NCBI GenBank assembly: GCA_021802945.1
Contig: JAJZRE010000003.1
Location: 18,682 to 82,681 of the forward strand
Direction: 5' to 3'
From: Pseudomonadota bacterium
GTDB taxonomy: Bacteria; Pseudomonadota; Gammaproteobacteria; Burkholderiales; Thiobacillaceae
DNA: 64,000 bases
A model generated the notes under the pieces. It was not told the DNA's origin. It saw only the letters and a list, made by a program, of their open reading frames with translations, and did no database searches. A program made the translations under genes and the position numbers. Within the stretch, counting starts at the first letter, position 1, and each line of letters starts with the position of its first letter. This document shows positions 1 to 12,100 of this stretch, piece by piece.

Positions 1-226
1 CGGCCAGCCGCAGGTCGTCGTTGACGATCAGCGGCACGCCGAAGCGGCGGCACAAGGCGACCAGTTCGCTTGCCTGCTCGTGGCGGCGCGCGACGTCGCC
101 CGACTTGTCGCGGTACTGCACCGCGGCCACGCCGCCTGCCAAGGCTGCTTCGACCTGCATCAGCAGGCGTGCGGTGTCGGTGGTTTCGGGGGTGATGGCA
201 TAGAGGCCACCGGGGAATTCCAGCAT
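1..226 (-). CDS. thiE: Thiamine-phosphate synthase, N-terminal part (runs off window start)
   Basis: Reverse translation MLEFPGGLYAITPETTDTARLLMQVEAALAGGVAAVQYRDKSGDVARRHEQASELVALCRRFGVPLIVNDDLRLA; matches the ThiE N-terminal pattern; adjacent to thiD. Confidence 0.88.
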   Translation of the reverse strand, partial: MLEFPGGLYAITPETTDTARLLMQVEAALAGGVAAVQYRDKSGDVARRHEQASELVALCRRFGVPLIVNDDLRLA

Positions 227-253
227 GGCGGGATTATTCAAATAATGAACAAC

Positions 254-1096
254 TCAGGCGTTGCCTTCGGTCTGCCCATCCTGCGCCCAGAAGAAGCGCT
301 CGGGGATGTATTGCCCCATGCCGGGGCGGAAGGCGGCCTTGAGTGTTTCATAGGTGAAGTTCTGCGCGTCGCGCACCGCCTGCGGCACGTCCTGGCCGTA
401 GGCCAGGGTGGCCGCGATTGCCGAGGCGAGGGTGCAGCCGGAGCCGTGATAGCTGCCGGGCAGGCGGTCCCAGGCGTCGGTCTGCACGTGGCCGCCGGCG
501 TCGTACAGGCTGTTCAGCACGCGCGGCGTGGCCTCGTGGGTGCCGGTGATGAGCACGTATTCGCAGCCGAGGTCGGTCAGGTGCTTGGCGCAGGCGGCGA
601 GATCCAGGTCGTCCTCGTCCGACTCGAACAGCGCCAGCCGGCGCGCTTCGTGGCTGTTGGGCGTGAGGATGCTGGTCTGCGGGATCAGCAGATCGCGCAT
701 GGCGGCGATCATGTCGTCGGTGGCGAGTTCGTCGCCGCGCCCGGACGCCAGCACCGGGTCGAGGATGACAGGGATGTCAGGGTAGTCGGCGAGGATTTCG
801 GCGATGACCGCAATCGATTCGGGACTGCCCATCATGCCGAGCTTGAATGCGGCCACCGGCACGTCTTCCAGCAGCATGCGCGCCTGGTCCATCACCCATT
901 CGGCATCGATCGCCAGCACTTCGTCGACCCGGGCGGTGTCCTGCACGGTGATTGCGGTGATCACCGACAGCGGGTGGCAGCCCATGCTGGCGAGCGTCAG
1001 CAGGTCGGCCTGGATGCCCGCGCCGCCGGTCGGGTCTGATGCAGCGAAGCTGAGCACCAGCGGTGGCGTGGGTTTGGGGGTGAAAATGGAAGGCAT
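254..1096 (-). CDS. thiD: Hydroxymethylpyrimidine/phosphomethylpyrimidine kinase
   Basis: 280 aa; LSFAASDPTGGAGIQADLLTLASMGCHPLSVITAITVQDT and GSGCTLASAIAA motifs of ThiD. Confidence 0.93.
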   Translation of the reverse strand: MPSIFTPKPTPPLVLSFAASDPTGGAGIQADLLTLASMGCHPLSVITAITVQDTARVDEVLAIDAEWVMDQARMLLEDVPVAAFKLGMMGSPESIAVIAEILADYPDIPVILDPVLASGRGDELATDDMIAAMRDLLIPQTSILTPNSHEARRLALFESDEDDLDLAACAKHLTDLGCEYVLITGTHEATPRVLNSLYDAGGHVQTDAWDRLPGSYHGSGCTLASAIAATLAYGQDVPQAVRDAQNFTYETLKAAFRPGMGQYIPERFFWAQDGQTEGNA

Positions 1097-1149
1097 AGCG
1101 TCACTGCTTTAGAATCAAGCCCCGATTTTAGCTGATTACACCTCTACCC

Positions 1150-1332
1150 ATGCCTGACGCCCCCGAATACAAAAGCTGGATGTGCCTGATCTGCGGCTAC
1201 ATCTACCACGAAAAGGCCGGTGCGCCCGACGACGGCATCCCGCCCGGCACGCGCTGGGAGGACGTGCCGATCAACTGGACCTGTCCGGATTGCGGTGCGC
1301 GCAAGGAGGATTTCGAGATGGTGGCGTTTTAA
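1150..1332 (+). CDS. Rubredoxin
   Basis: 60 aa with CLICGYIYHEKAGAPDDGIPPGTRWEDVP...CPDCGARKEDFE, two CxxCG iron ligand pairs. Confidence 0.96.
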   Translation: MPDAPEYKSWMCLICGYIYHEKAGAPDDGIPPGTRWEDVPINWTCPDCGARKEDFEMVAF

Positions 1333-1496
1333 GGCCCGATTATTGCGGCCAACCGCTTGGAAGGACCCGAAAAAGCCGATAGCGGGTAGGCGCGGGGCGC
1401 ATTTCGCCATAAAATGCGTCTTTCAACAAAACGACCCTGTCAATGGTACGGTAGGATGTCATGTCAGGGTACGTATAAACTGGGGAGATATTAATA

Positions 1497-2396
1497 ATGA
1501 TGCGGTGGCTTTCGGCGTGGGGTCTGCTTGTTTTCTCGGCAAGCGTGTGGGCGGTGTCCCCTTATGTCCAGGGAAATTCGGTGACGGGCGGTAGCGTGCA
1601 GGCGGCGGCAACCGCTGTCGAAGCCAAGCTCAAGGGCGGCGGCTTCAAGGTGGTCGGAAAATATTTCCCCAAAGGCCTGGCGGGCTATGGCGTGGTCATC
1701 GCCACCGACGACGCCATGCTCGACGAAGTCGGGTCGGTGGGCGGCAATGCCGTTCTGGGCGCAGCGATACGCGTGGGCGTCAAGGCTGACGGCAGCGTGG
1801 CGTATACGAATCCGGACTACTGGTGCCGCGCCTATTTCCGCAAGGAGTTTGCCAGGAAGGAGCCTGCGGTCAAGGCGCTGCAGTCGCGCCTGCAGGAGAC
1901 GCTGGGCGCAGGCAAAGGGCAGGGGGGCGACGAGTCGGCCGGCAGCCTGGCCAACTACCGGTACATGATCGGCATGGAGCGCCTGGACTCGCCGAAGAAC
2001 AAGCTGGCCGAATATGGCAGCTTTGCCGAAGCGGTGAAGACCGTGCGTGACAACCTGGCCAAAGGCGTGGGCAAGACGGCCAGGGTCTACGAGGTCGTGA
2101 TGCCGGATCGCAAGCTGGCCGTGTTCGGCGTTGCAATGAACGACGACGAGAACGGCGACGGCGAGTGGATCAAGACGATCGGCATGCAGAACAATATCGC
2201 CGGCCTGCCCTACGAGATCTATGTGGTGGGCAAGGAGGTGGAGTCGCCGCATGGCCGCTTCCGCATCGCCCTGGCGTTCCCGGATGTAGGGATGGGCCAG
2301 TTCATGCGGATCTCGTCCCTGCCGAACGCCATCCTGGAAACCATGAGCGCGGTGGCCGGGGCCGAGAAGAAATCCAGCGGGGAATCCTGGCAGTAG
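1497..2396 (+). CDS. Hypothetical secreted protein (signal peptide)
   Basis: 299 aa; hydrophobic N-terminal signal MMRWLSAWGLLVFSASVWA; no family recognised with certainty. Confidence 0.75.
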   Translation: MMRWLSAWGLLVFSASVWAVSPYVQGNSVTGGSVQAAATAVEAKLKGGGFKVVGKYFPKGLAGYGVVIATDDAMLDEVGSVGGNAVLGAAIRVGVKADGSVAYTNPDYWCRAYFRKEFARKEPAVKALQSRLQETLGAGKGQGGDESAGSLANYRYMIGMERLDSPKNKLAEYGSFAEAVKTVRDNLAKGVGKTARVYEVVMPDRKLAVFGVAMNDDENGDGEWIKTIGMQNNIAGLPYEIYVVGKEVESPHGRFRIALAFPDVGMGQFMRISSLPNAILETMSAVAGAEKKSSGESWQ

Positions 2397-2414
2397 GGGT
2401 TTCTGTCTATCCGG

Positions 2415-2449
2415 AAAAGGGGGGGCGTTGCATGGCAACGCCCCTTTTG
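2415..2449 (+). terminator. Rho-independent terminator downstream of the 1497..2396 gene
   Basis: aaaaGGGGGGGCGTTGCatgGCAACGCCCCttttgtttt hairpin followed by a T-rich run. Confidence 0.8.
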
Positions 2450-2549
2450 TTTTCTGGCCGCCACTCCGGGGTGCGCACGCTAAAGAAGCCCGAACCGGTG
2501 CCGTAATGTTTACCACACAGGGAGTGGCACACGCCACTCGCGCGTCGAC

Positions 2550-2957
2550 TTGCTGGAGAAACGTGTGGATAACGAAGTACTGAAAGGCGTCAAGGTGATG
2601 GTCATCGATGACAGCAACACCATACGCCGTAGCGCTGAAATCTTCCTGAATCAGGCGGGCTGCGAGGTCATCCTGGCACAGGACGGCTTCGACGCGCTGG
2701 CCAAGATCGCCGACCATGAACCCCATGTGGTGTTTGTCGACATCATGATGCCGCGGCTCGATGGCTACCAGACCTGTTCGCTGATCAAGCGCAATGCCAA
2801 GTACCGTAGCACGCCGGTCATCATGCTGTCGTCCAAGGACGGTCTGTTCGATCGTGCGCGCGGCCGCATGGTGGGGTCGGACGAGTATCTGACCAAGCCG
2901 TTTACCAAGGACACGTTGCTGACGGCGGTACGTGAGCACGCGTGCGCGGGCGCTTAA
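2550..2957 (+). CDS. pilG: Twitching motility response regulator PilG
   Basis: 135-aa single REC domain (VMVIDDSNTIRRSAEIFL...VDIMMPRLDGYQ...LTKPFTKDTLL), first gene of pilGHIJ-chpA. Confidence 0.9.
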   Translation: MLEKRVDNEVLKGVKVMVIDDSNTIRRSAEIFLNQAGCEVILAQDGFDALAKIADHEPHVVFVDIMMPRLDGYQTCSLIKRNAKYRSTPVIMLSSKDGLFDRARGRMVGSDEYLTKPFTKDTLLTAVREHACAGA

Positions 2958-2980
2958 ATTTTTTTCGAGGAGCATAGATT

Positions 2981-3346
2981 ATGGCGATCAGCCGAATTCT
3001 GGTTGTGGATGATTCCCCCACCGAACGTTTTTTCCTGTCCGAACTGCTGGTCAAGAACGGTTATCTGGTCAGCATGGCCGAAAGCGGCGAGGAAGCCGTC
3101 GCGCAGGCCAAGCAGACGCTGCCCGACCTGATCGTGATGGATGTCGTGATGCCCGGCATGAATGGCTATCAGGCAACGCGCATGATCACCAAGGAAGAGG
3201 CGACCAGGCATATCCCGGTCATCATGTGCACCACCAAGGGGCAGGAAACGGACCGCGTGTGGGGCATGCGCCAGGGCGCGAAAGCCTACCTGGTGAAGCC
3301 CGTGAAGCCGGAAGACCTGCTGTCGCAAATCAAGGCGCTGGACTGA
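2981..3346 (+). CDS. pilH: Twitching motility response regulator PilH
   Basis: 121-aa REC domain (ILVVDDSPTERFFLSELL...MDVVMPGMNGYQATR...YLVKPVKPEDLL). Confidence 0.9.
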   Translation: MAISRILVVDDSPTERFFLSELLVKNGYLVSMAESGEEAVAQAKQTLPDLIVMDVVMPGMNGYQATRMITKEEATRHIPVIMCTTKGQETDRVWGMRQGAKAYLVKPVKPEDLLSQIKALD

Positions 3347-3356
3347 GCAGAGCGTC

Positions 3357-3878
3357 ATGGCCAAGAAATTCAATCTGCGCGAATTCCAGACGACGCTTTC
3401 GCAGCAGTTGCAGGCGGCGGCGAGCCGGGACAATTCCGGGTCCCGGCTGGGTTTCCGGGTGGGCGACGTGAACTGGCTGGTGAGCCTTTCCGACACCGAG
3501 GAGGTGATCCCGGTGCCGCCGATCGTCAAGGTGCCTGGCGCATGCCGATGGTTTCGTGGTGTTGTCAACATCCGCGGGAACCTGTTCGCAGTGAGCGATT
3601 TTGCCGATTTCATGGGGCTGGGCGTGACGCCCGATCACGCCGACTGCCGGCTTCTGATACCCCATCATGATTTTGGCGTGAACGCAGCTCTGCTGGTGCG
3701 CAACACCCTGGGGCTGAAAAACATCAACCGTTACCAGTTGCGCAGTACACACGCGGCACACCCATGGATCGCCCGTCAGTATGCGGACGAGGCCGGCGCC
3801 GACTGGTGCGACATGGATTTCGGACAACTGCTGGGCAACCCTGATTTTCTCAAGGTCGAAGCCCAGATCGGCAATTGA
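3357..3878 (+). CDS. pilI: CheW-like chemotaxis coupling protein PilI
   Basis: 173 aa, CheW-like (FRVGDVNWLVSLSDTEEVIPVPPIVKVPGACRWFRGVVNIRGNLFAVSDFADF), in pil-chp synteny. Confidence 0.88.
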   Translation: MAKKFNLREFQTTLSQQLQAAASRDNSGSRLGFRVGDVNWLVSLSDTEEVIPVPPIVKVPGACRWFRGVVNIRGNLFAVSDFADFMGLGVTPDHADCRLLIPHHDFGVNAALLVRNTLGLKNINRYQLRSTHAAHPWIARQYADEAGADWCDMDFGQLLGNPDFLKVEAQIGN

Positions 3879-3910
3879 TCGAACATTAAAAACCAGGCGC
3901 GCTGGCGCCG

Positions 3911-6052
3911 ATGAGCGGAAGGACTGGAGCGATGAACATGGCAATCACGATGAATGGCCTCAAGGGACTGGCGGGCCGCATGACGGGAAAGGTCGCGGGC
4001 AAGGGGAGGAGCGACCAGACCACCCTCATCATGCAGACCGTGCGCAAACTGGCGGACAAGGAGCCCGGCAAGGTGCCCCTGATCGGCAGCCTGCCCGTCG
4101 AGAAGCAATACCTGTATACCGGCGGCACCCTGATCGTCTCCCTGCTCCTGGCCGCCGGCTTCACCATCTACAGTTCGATCCAGCTCGACAACCGTACCGG
4201 TTTTGAAACCCGGGCGGGCGAGTTGAAAGTGCTGTCGCAGCGGCTTCCGCTGACGGCCCAGCAGTCCGTTCTGGGTAACGCCGCGGCCTTCAAGAAGCTG
4301 GAGGCCGGAAAAATCTCGTTTGAAACGACGCTGAAAAGCCTGACCGAGGGCGATGATACGGTGCCCGCATCCACGGGCGCGGCGCGCGAGACGCTGAAGA
4401 AGATTGATGCCCAGTGGCGGAAGTTCAATCCGCAGGTCAAGCAGATCCTGTCGCAACAGAAAAACCTGGTGGCGATGAGCGTCAACATCAAACGGGTTAA
4501 CGACCTGAGCGTCGACTTGCAGGAAGTCGCCGAGCAGCTTGCCAGCCAGCTGGCCGATTCGGGCGCCAGCGTGCGTGAGGTGTCGCGTGCCAACCATCTG
4601 GTGATGTTGAGCCAGCGCCTTCCGAAGAACGCCAACCTGCTGCTGTCTGCCGAGCTGATCGACCCCGGTGTGGTGATCCAGCTGGAGAAGGACACCACCT
4701 CTTTCCGCGAGACGGTGCAGGGGCTCATGGCGGGCAGTGCCAGCCGCAATGAAGACACCATGTCGACGCTGGAAGATCTCGGGGCGAACATGGGTGACAT
4801 GGTCGAGGTGGTGGGATCGGTGCTGGCCAACACGCAGCCCCTGCTGCAAGCCAAGGTGGCGGCCAACAACCTGTTCACCGGCAGCGACGCGCTGCTGCAG
4901 AACACCGATCAGCTGTCGCAGGATTACCAGTCCGTCGGCGGCGCCGGTTATCTGCTGGCCGCCCTGTTCGGCCTGCTGGCGATCGGCTCGCTGGTGATGC
5001 TGGGAATGGTGAACATCAACGAGACCAAGTCGCGGGCGCGCAAGAGCGAAGAGGAGAACGCACGCAACCAGGAAGCGATTCTGCGCCTGATGGACGAACT
5101 GGGCGAGCTGGCCGAGGGCAACCTCGCCATCAATGCCAGCGTGACCGAGGACATCACCGGTGCGGTGGCCGACTCGATCAACTACACGGTGGAAGAGTTG
5201 CGGAGCCTGGTGCGCGGGATCAACAACGCCGCGCAACAGATGGACCAGGCCGCCAGCCAGGCGGGCCAGGTGTCCGATTCCCTGCAACAGGCGGCGCGTC
5301 GTCAGACCGAGGAAATCGAGGAAACCTCGGCTGCGGTCGTGAACCTGGCGCAGTCGGTGCAACAGGTGTCGGGCAACGCCGCGGAGTCCGCCCGAGTGGC
5401 CGAACAATCCCTTGCTGCCGCCGAAAAAGGCCAGCAGGCGGTGGCGAACGCCATCCACAGCATGAACGGCCTGCGCGAGCAGATCCAGGAAACCTCGAAA
5501 CGGATCAAGCGTCTGGGCGAATCGTCGCAGGAGATCGGCGAGATCGTCGAGCTGATTTCCGACATTACCGAACAGACCAACGTGCTGGCGCTCAACGCCG
5601 CCATTCAGGCTGCGTCCGCCGGCGAAGCGGGACGCGGATTCTCGGTGGTGGCGGAAGAGGTGCAGCGGCTGGCGGAACGCTCGGCCGATGCGACCAAGCA
5701 GATCGCGGCGATCGTGAAGACCATTCAGTCGGACACCCACGATACCGTGGCGGCGATGGAGGTCTCGACCCAGGGCGTGGTCGAAGGCGCCAAGCTGTCC
5801 GATGCGGCAGGCCAGACGCTGGCCGAGATCGGCGACGTGTCGAAGAAGCTGGCCGGCCTGATCGCCGACATTTCCTCGGCCACGCAGAGCCAGGCGGAGT
5901 CGACCGCCAAGGTGGCCGAAACCATGCAGGACATCAAGTCCATTTCGGCGCAGACCAGCACCGGCACCCAGCAAACCGCCGAGTCGATCGGCGGCATGAA
6001 GCAGCTGGCGCAGGAACTGAAGAACTCGGTCGCGGGCTTCAAGCTCGCCTGA
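3911..6052 (+). CDS. pilJ: Methyl-accepting chemotaxis protein PilJ
   Basis: 713 aa with TM segments, PilJ-type sensor region and MCP hairpin tip [48 protein letters not shown]. Confidence 0.92.
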   Translation: MSGRTGAMNMAITMNGLKGLAGRMTGKVAGKGRSDQTTLIMQTVRKLADKEPGKVPLIGSLPVEKQYLYTGGTLIVSLLLAAGFTIYSSIQLDNRTGFETRAGELKVLSQRLPLTAQQSVLGNAAAFKKLEAGKISFETTLKSLTEGDDTVPASTGAARETLKKIDAQWRKFNPQVKQILSQQKNLVAMSVNIKRVNDLSVDLQEVAEQLASQLADSGASVREVSRANHLVMLSQRLPKNANLLLSAELIDPGVVIQLEKDTTSFRETVQGLMAGSASRNEDTMSTLEDLGANMGDMVEVVGSVLANTQPLLQAKVAANNLFTGSDALLQNTDQLSQDYQSVGGAGYLLAALFGLLAIGSLVMLGMVNINETKSRARKSEEENARNQEAILRLMDELGELAEGNLAINASVTEDITGAVADSINYTVEELRSLVRGINNAAQQMDQAASQAGQVSDSLQQAARRQTEEIEETSAAVVNLAQSVQQVSGNAAESARVAEQSLAAAEKGQQAVANAIHSMNGLREQIQETSKRIKRLGESSQEIGEIVELISDITEQTNVLALNAAIQAASAGEAGRGFSVVAEEVQRLAERSADATKQIAAIVKTIQSDTHDTVAAMEVSTQGVVEGAKLSDAAGQTLAEIGDVSKKLAGLIADISSATQSQAESTAKVAETMQDIKSISAQTSTGTQQTAESIGGMKQLAQELKNSVAGFKLA

Positions 6053-6119
6053 TCGGACGGATCGCAACGCAAGCAGTCAGCCGATCAAGGCCTGGCACAC
6101 AAACCTCAGGAATGCACAC

Positions 6120-9100
6120 ATGAGCGCCTTACTCGATTACGATACCGGCCCGTTGAACTGGGTGCGCGGGGACATCGATGCCGCCCTGCAAGCCGCCCTC
6201 GGGCGCGTGCAGGCCTTCAGCGTGGATGCCGATCTCACCAATGCCCTGCGCCTGGCGGGCGACGACGCGCACCAGGTGACCGGCGCGCTTCGCATGGTGG
6301 GTCTTGAAGGCGCGGCCACCCTGGCGGGTGCGCTCGAGTCCACCCTGGGCGACGTCAACGAAAACCGCATGCAGCCGAACGACGAGGTGCTGCGCGCCCT
6401 GCGCAATGCCATCGAAGGCCTGCAGCGCTGGGTCAAGGATCTGGCCGACGGGCGCGGCAGCGGCGAACTGGCATTGTTCCCGCTGTACAAGCGACTGCGC
6501 GAACTCCAGGGCGCGGAGCGGGTGTTCGAAGGCGAACTGTTTTTCCCCGACCTGCGCACGCGGGCGCACGGCAAGGCAGCCAATGATGCGATGACGCAGG
6601 AAGCGCTGGCGGCCGAAGTCAAAACCGCGCGCGGCCTGTTCCAGCGCGGCCTGCTGGCTTTCCTGCGCAACGTCGAGGCGGAGCAGGGGCTGCATCGCAT
6701 GCGCGATGCGCTGGCCGCGATCGAACGCATTGCGCCCTCGCAGGCATCGCAGACTTTCTGGTGGGCGTGTGTCGGTTTCGTCGACAGTCTGATCGCACAT
6801 GGTGTCGAGGCCGATTTCCACGTCAAGCAGCTGCTGGCCCGCGTCGACCTGCAGATGCGCCGCCTGATGGAAGGTTCGCCGCAGGTTGCCGAGCGCCTGC
6901 TGCGTGATGCGCTGTTCTTCGTGGCGAAGAGTCAGACGCTGGACGGACGTGCCGCCGAAGTCCGTGCGACCTTCGGCCTTGATCGTTATCTTCCCGGCCG
7001 CGGCATGCTCGATCCCGAAGCGCTGGCGCGCATGCGTCCGGTGCTGGATGCCCTGCAGGCGAGCCTCAAGGCGGCGCGCGATAGCTGGCATGCCTGCGTC
7101 GAAGGCGATGCTGCCCAGCTGCCGCAGTTCCTGACCCACCTGGAGCGCATGCAGCCGCAGGCACAGATGCTGGAAGCCAGCAAGCTGAAGCCCTTGCTGG
7201 ACGAGCTGGCGGCTGCGGCCGCTGCCACGGCGGGCCGCGAAGGCGACGCGCGCGAACCGATGGATCTGGAAATCGCGTCCACGCTGCTGTTCATGCAGAA
7301 CGCCGTCGACCGGGAAGACGTCCTGCACGGTGACTTCGCTGGCCGCGCGGAAGGCCAGCAGGCCCGCCTGCGTGCGTTGATCGAAGGCCGCGCGTTGCCG
7401 GCCAATGTCGTCGATTCCAACAACCAGCGCGAAGCCGAGCGCGACATGCTGGTGCATATGGCCCAGGAAGTCGGCCAGAACCTGAAACAGATGGAAGAGG
7501 CGCTGGACGCCTTCTTCCGTGATGCGGGGGAACGCGAGGCCCTGGCCGGATTGTCGGGGCTGGCGCAGCAGGCGCAGGGCGCGCTGACCATGCTGGAATT
7601 GCCCGACGCGGCCAGTCTGCTGGGCGCCGCCGCCGCGACGGTGCAAACGTTTACCGAAGCAGGCTACCCCGACGAGGCAACCCAGCAGCGTCTGGCCGAT
7701 GCCTTCTCCAGCCTTGGGCTGTATATCGAATCCTATTGTGCAGGCCGTGCTGACGCCGCCAGGATTCTGCGGCCCGTGCTGGTCGAATTCGGCGTGATCG
7801 ATGCCGAAATCGCGGACGACAGCGAGTTCGATGAAACGGTCGAATCCGGTTTGCCGGCCCGCAAGGCCGAAGTGCAGGACACCTATCTGGCGTGGCGCGA
7901 TCAACCCGACGACGCCACAAAAAAAAAATTCCTTGATGCCCTGACCGAACTCAGCCGCGACGCCGAACTGATCGACGACGCGACGCTGAAGCAGCAGACG
8001 CATGCGGTGCTCGATGCCTGCCACGATGCGCCGGACGCGCCGCTGGCGCTCGATATGGATATTGCCGTCCTGACCGGGCTCGCACTGCCCGAACGGCCGG
8101 CAGTCGAAATTTCGCCGGCGGCCGAAGTGGCAGCCGAAGCGCCTGTCGAGATGGCCTTCGCGGCAGACGAGGCCGAGGCGATCGAGACGCCCGCCCTCGA
8201 AGCTGCGGCGCCCGCGCGCAGCGCGAATGCGGGAATGGATTCGCCGCATCCCCCGATCGAAGTCGAGAGCGTCGAGCCGCTTGTTGAGGATATGCTTCCG
8301 GCCACGATTCCCGAGGGAGCCGACCCGGAACTGCTGGAAATCTTCCTGGAGGAAGCCAACGAGGTGCTGGCGACCATGGGCGAGGCCTGCGTGGCGTGCC
8401 AGGGCAACCCCGACGACCAGGCGGCCCTGACGGTCGTCCGTCGCGGTTTCCATACGCTGAAAGGCAGCGGCCGCATGGTTGGCCTGGATGCGCTCGGCGA
8501 AACCGCCTGGCGCCATGAACAGTTGATGAATGGCTGGCTGGCCGAGAAGAAGCCGGCCAGTGCCGACCTGCTGCGTCTGGTCGGGCGTGCCCGGGGGGTG
8601 TTCCAGGACTGGGTGGATGCGCTGCAGGCCAATCAGCCGGTGAGCCTGCCGGTTCCCTCCTTGCTGGCAACGGTCGACCGCGTGGCACAGGGCCAGCCCC
8701 TGGATGCCGCGCCGTCCGCGGCAGTCGAACTGGAACAGCCTGACATCGAGGCAGCCGACGCCGTCGCGGAAGCCGCGGGCTCCGCCGAGCCTGTTGCAGA
8801 CGCGACGGAAGACATGCTCGTGGCCGATCTGGCGAGCGAGGTGGAGCCCGACGACTCAGCCGAACCGGTAGCAGGGGCTGTACCCGGGTCGGTCGTGCTG
8901 TCGATCGTCGAGCCCGGACCGGAATCCGGCGACCTGCCCGCAATCGGGCTTGAGGCGGAGCCGGCTGAGGACGAATCGCTGGGTTCGGCCGACGCAACGG
9001 CCGAACCCATGATCGAGCTTGATGCGGGCGTGGCCGAGGAGGCGACCGAAGCGGCCCGCGAATCCGCCGGCGGAATTGGGGCGCACGCGATCGCCGGGGA

Positions 9101-12100
9101 AGCGGCGGTTCCGGTCGAGGCTGCCGTCGAGACTGAACTTGAAGCCGACGCCGCGCCCGCGGAATGGGCAGCCGAGGTGCCCGTGCCGGATGCCGGAGCC
9201 ATCATCGAATACGCGGCTGCGCCGCCTGTCGTCGCGGACGAGGTCTGCATCGGAACGGTTTGCCTCTCTACCGGGCTGTACGAAATCTTCATGACCGAGG
9301 CACATCAGCGCCTGGCTGTATTGCGGGAAGAGACCGAGCGTCACGTCGAGGTTGCGAACAGCACGGTCAGCGAGCATGCGCGCCGCGCGGTTCACACGCT
9401 CGGCGGGATTGCGGGCACCGCGGGTATCACTGCCCTGTCCGAACTGTCGCATGCCCTCGAGCAGTACTGGAACCGCTTCGTGCTCGCCCCGCTGCCGTCT
9501 TCCCACCTGTCTCTGGTTCAGGATACGGTCTCGAGATTGCACGACATGATCGCAAGCATCGAAAGCGGTCATCTGCCCGAGGGGGCGGACGACCTGATTG
9601 CGACCCTCGGTGAACTGGAGGATGAGCAGACCCCGATGGCGACCGAACCGGCCCCGGTTCCGGCGAATGACGCGGCGGACGAAATCGCCGCGCCGTTCGT
9701 CGATGGGCAGGCGGTGCCTTCCGGGGAAGAAGCGCCTGCGGGGATGATCAGTGCTTCCGAAATGCCCGAAGCCGGTCAGCCCGTGGCAACCGGCCTGCCG
9801 GACATCAGCACGCTGGTTCCCGACATCAAGCCGGCCACGCCGGCGCCGGTATTCGAGCGGCGCGAAGTGGCCGACGAGATCGACCAGCAACTGCTGCCGA
9901 TCTTCCTCGAGGAGGCCGACACCCTGGTCCCCGATACCAGCGCACAGCTCCGCGCCTGGAAAGAGGCGCCTGCGGCCGTGGGCCCGCGCGATGCGCTGCG
10001 CCGCAACCTGCATACCATCAAGGGGAGCGCGCGCATGGTCGGCGCGATGCGCCTGGGCGAGCTGACGCACGTGATGGAATCGCGCGTGATCGCCGTGATC
10101 GAAGGGCATCTTGCCGCGAGCGGCGAGGTGTTCGACACCCTGGAGACGCAGCTCGATCGCCTGGCCGAGACCGTGGAGCGCCTGAAGCGGGGCGATTTCA
10201 CGCCGGTGGCCGAGGACGCCGTTGCGCCGGTGGAAGCGCCGATCGAGCCGGTGCTGGGCCAGGCCAAATTGGCACCTGCGGTGACTGCCGCCGAGGCAGA
10301 GCAACAGGCGGCGGCGCAGCCGGTCGTCCGCGATGCCAATGCCCTGACCCTGCGGGTCAGGGCCGACTGGGTCGACCGCATGGTCAACCAGGCCGGCGAA
10401 GTGGCGATCGCGCGTTCGCGGATCGAAAGCGAGGTGTTCGCGTTCAAGCGTCACGTCAACGAATTGTCGGAAGCGCTGGTGCGCCTGCGCAGCCACATCC
10501 GCGAAGTCGAGATCCAGGCCGAGTCGCAGATGCAGGCGACGTTCCAGACGCAGGGCGTGGCCGAAGAGTTCGACCCGCTGGAGTTCGACCGCTTCACCCG
10601 CTTCCAGGAGGTCACCCGCTTCCTCGCCGAGAGCGTGAACGACATTTCCACCGTGCAGCACATTCTGCTGGCCCGCCTGGGCGAGGCGGACGCCGCGCTG
10701 ATCCAGCAGACGCGCCTCAACCGCGAACTGCAACAGGATCTGCTGCGGGTGCGCATGGTGCCGCTGTATTCGGTGGCCGAGCGCTTGTACCGCACCGTGC
10801 GCCAGACCGCACGCGATGTGGACAAACGCGCCCAGCTCGACATCCAGGGCGGCGAGCTCGAAATCGACCGCTCGGTTCTGGAAAAAGTCACGGCGCCGCT
10901 CGAACACCTGCTGCGCAACGCGCTGGCGCACGGCATTGAATCGCCCGAGCAACGCCGTGCCGCCGGCAAGGCCGAGTTCGGCGAGATCGTGCTGTCGGCG
11001 CGCCAGACCGGCAACGAAATGATGCTGACCGTGAAGGACGATGGCGCCGGCCTCAACTACGCCCGTATCCGCGAAAAGGCGGAAGCCAACGGGCTGTTGC
11101 TGCCGGGCGTCGAGCCGACCGAGACCCTGCTGGCGCAGATGATCTTCGCTGCCGGGTTCTCCACCGCGGAAACCGTCAGCCAGGTTGCCGGCCGCGGCGT
11201 CGGCATGGACGTGGTCAAGAGTGAAATCTCCGCGCTGGGCGGCCGTATCGACATCACGTCCACGCCGGGTGCCGGCACCAGCTTCAACATCTATCTGCCG
11301 CTCACCCTGGCGATGACCCAGGCGGTGATGATCCAGGCGGCCAAGCACGATTACGCGCTGCCGGCGCCCCTGGTGCAGCAGGTGCTGGAGCTCAAGCCGC
11401 ACGAGCTGGAGCAGGCGATGGCAGCGGGCGAAATCACCTGGCGCGGTTCGCGCTACCCGTTCTCCTATCTGCCGCATCTGCTGGGCGATACGGAAGCGGT
11501 GCACGAAGTGCAGCGCTACAACCCGGTGGCGCTGCTGAAGAGCGGTTCCAGCCAGGCGGCCGTGCTGGTCGACCTGATCGAAGGCACGCGCGAAATCGTG
11601 GTCAAGAACATCGGTCCGCAGATGGCGCGCATCACCGGCGTAGCGGGCGCCACGGTGCGCGGCGACGGGCGCGTGATCCTGATCCTCAACCCGGTGCCGC
11701 TGGCGTTGCGCTGGGCCACCCTGCCGCGTTCTGCCGTGGAACACACGGCGCCCGCCGAGGCCGCCGAGGTCAGCACCGCCCTGCAGCCGCCGCTGGTGCT
11801 GGTGGTCGACGATTCGCTCACCGTGCGCAAGATCACGACGCGCCTGCTCACCCGCGAAGGCTTCCGCGTCGACAGCGCGAAGGACGGCGTCGATGCGCTG
11901 GAGAAGATGCACGATCTGATTCCGGATGTGGTGCTGCTCGACGTCGAGATGCCGCGCATGGACGGTTTCGAACTGGCGCGCGTGATGCGCAGCGACGCGC
12001 GTCTGAAGTCGGTTCCGATCATCATGATCACCTCGCGCACGGCGGACAAGCACCGCAACCGCGCGATGGAAATCGGCGTCAACGTGTACCTGGGCAAGCC

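Noticed and set aside
1391-1482. ACCCTG...CAGGGT inverted repeat before the 1497 gene
   Set aside because: Only 6 bp with a long loop; expected by chance
3776-6067. 763-aa minus-strand ORF antisense to pilJ
   Set aside because: Shadow of the pilJ coding frame; composition typical of antisense GC-rich ORFs
8856-12053. 1065-aa minus-strand ORF antisense to chpA
   Set aside because: Shadow of the clearly coding chpA frame
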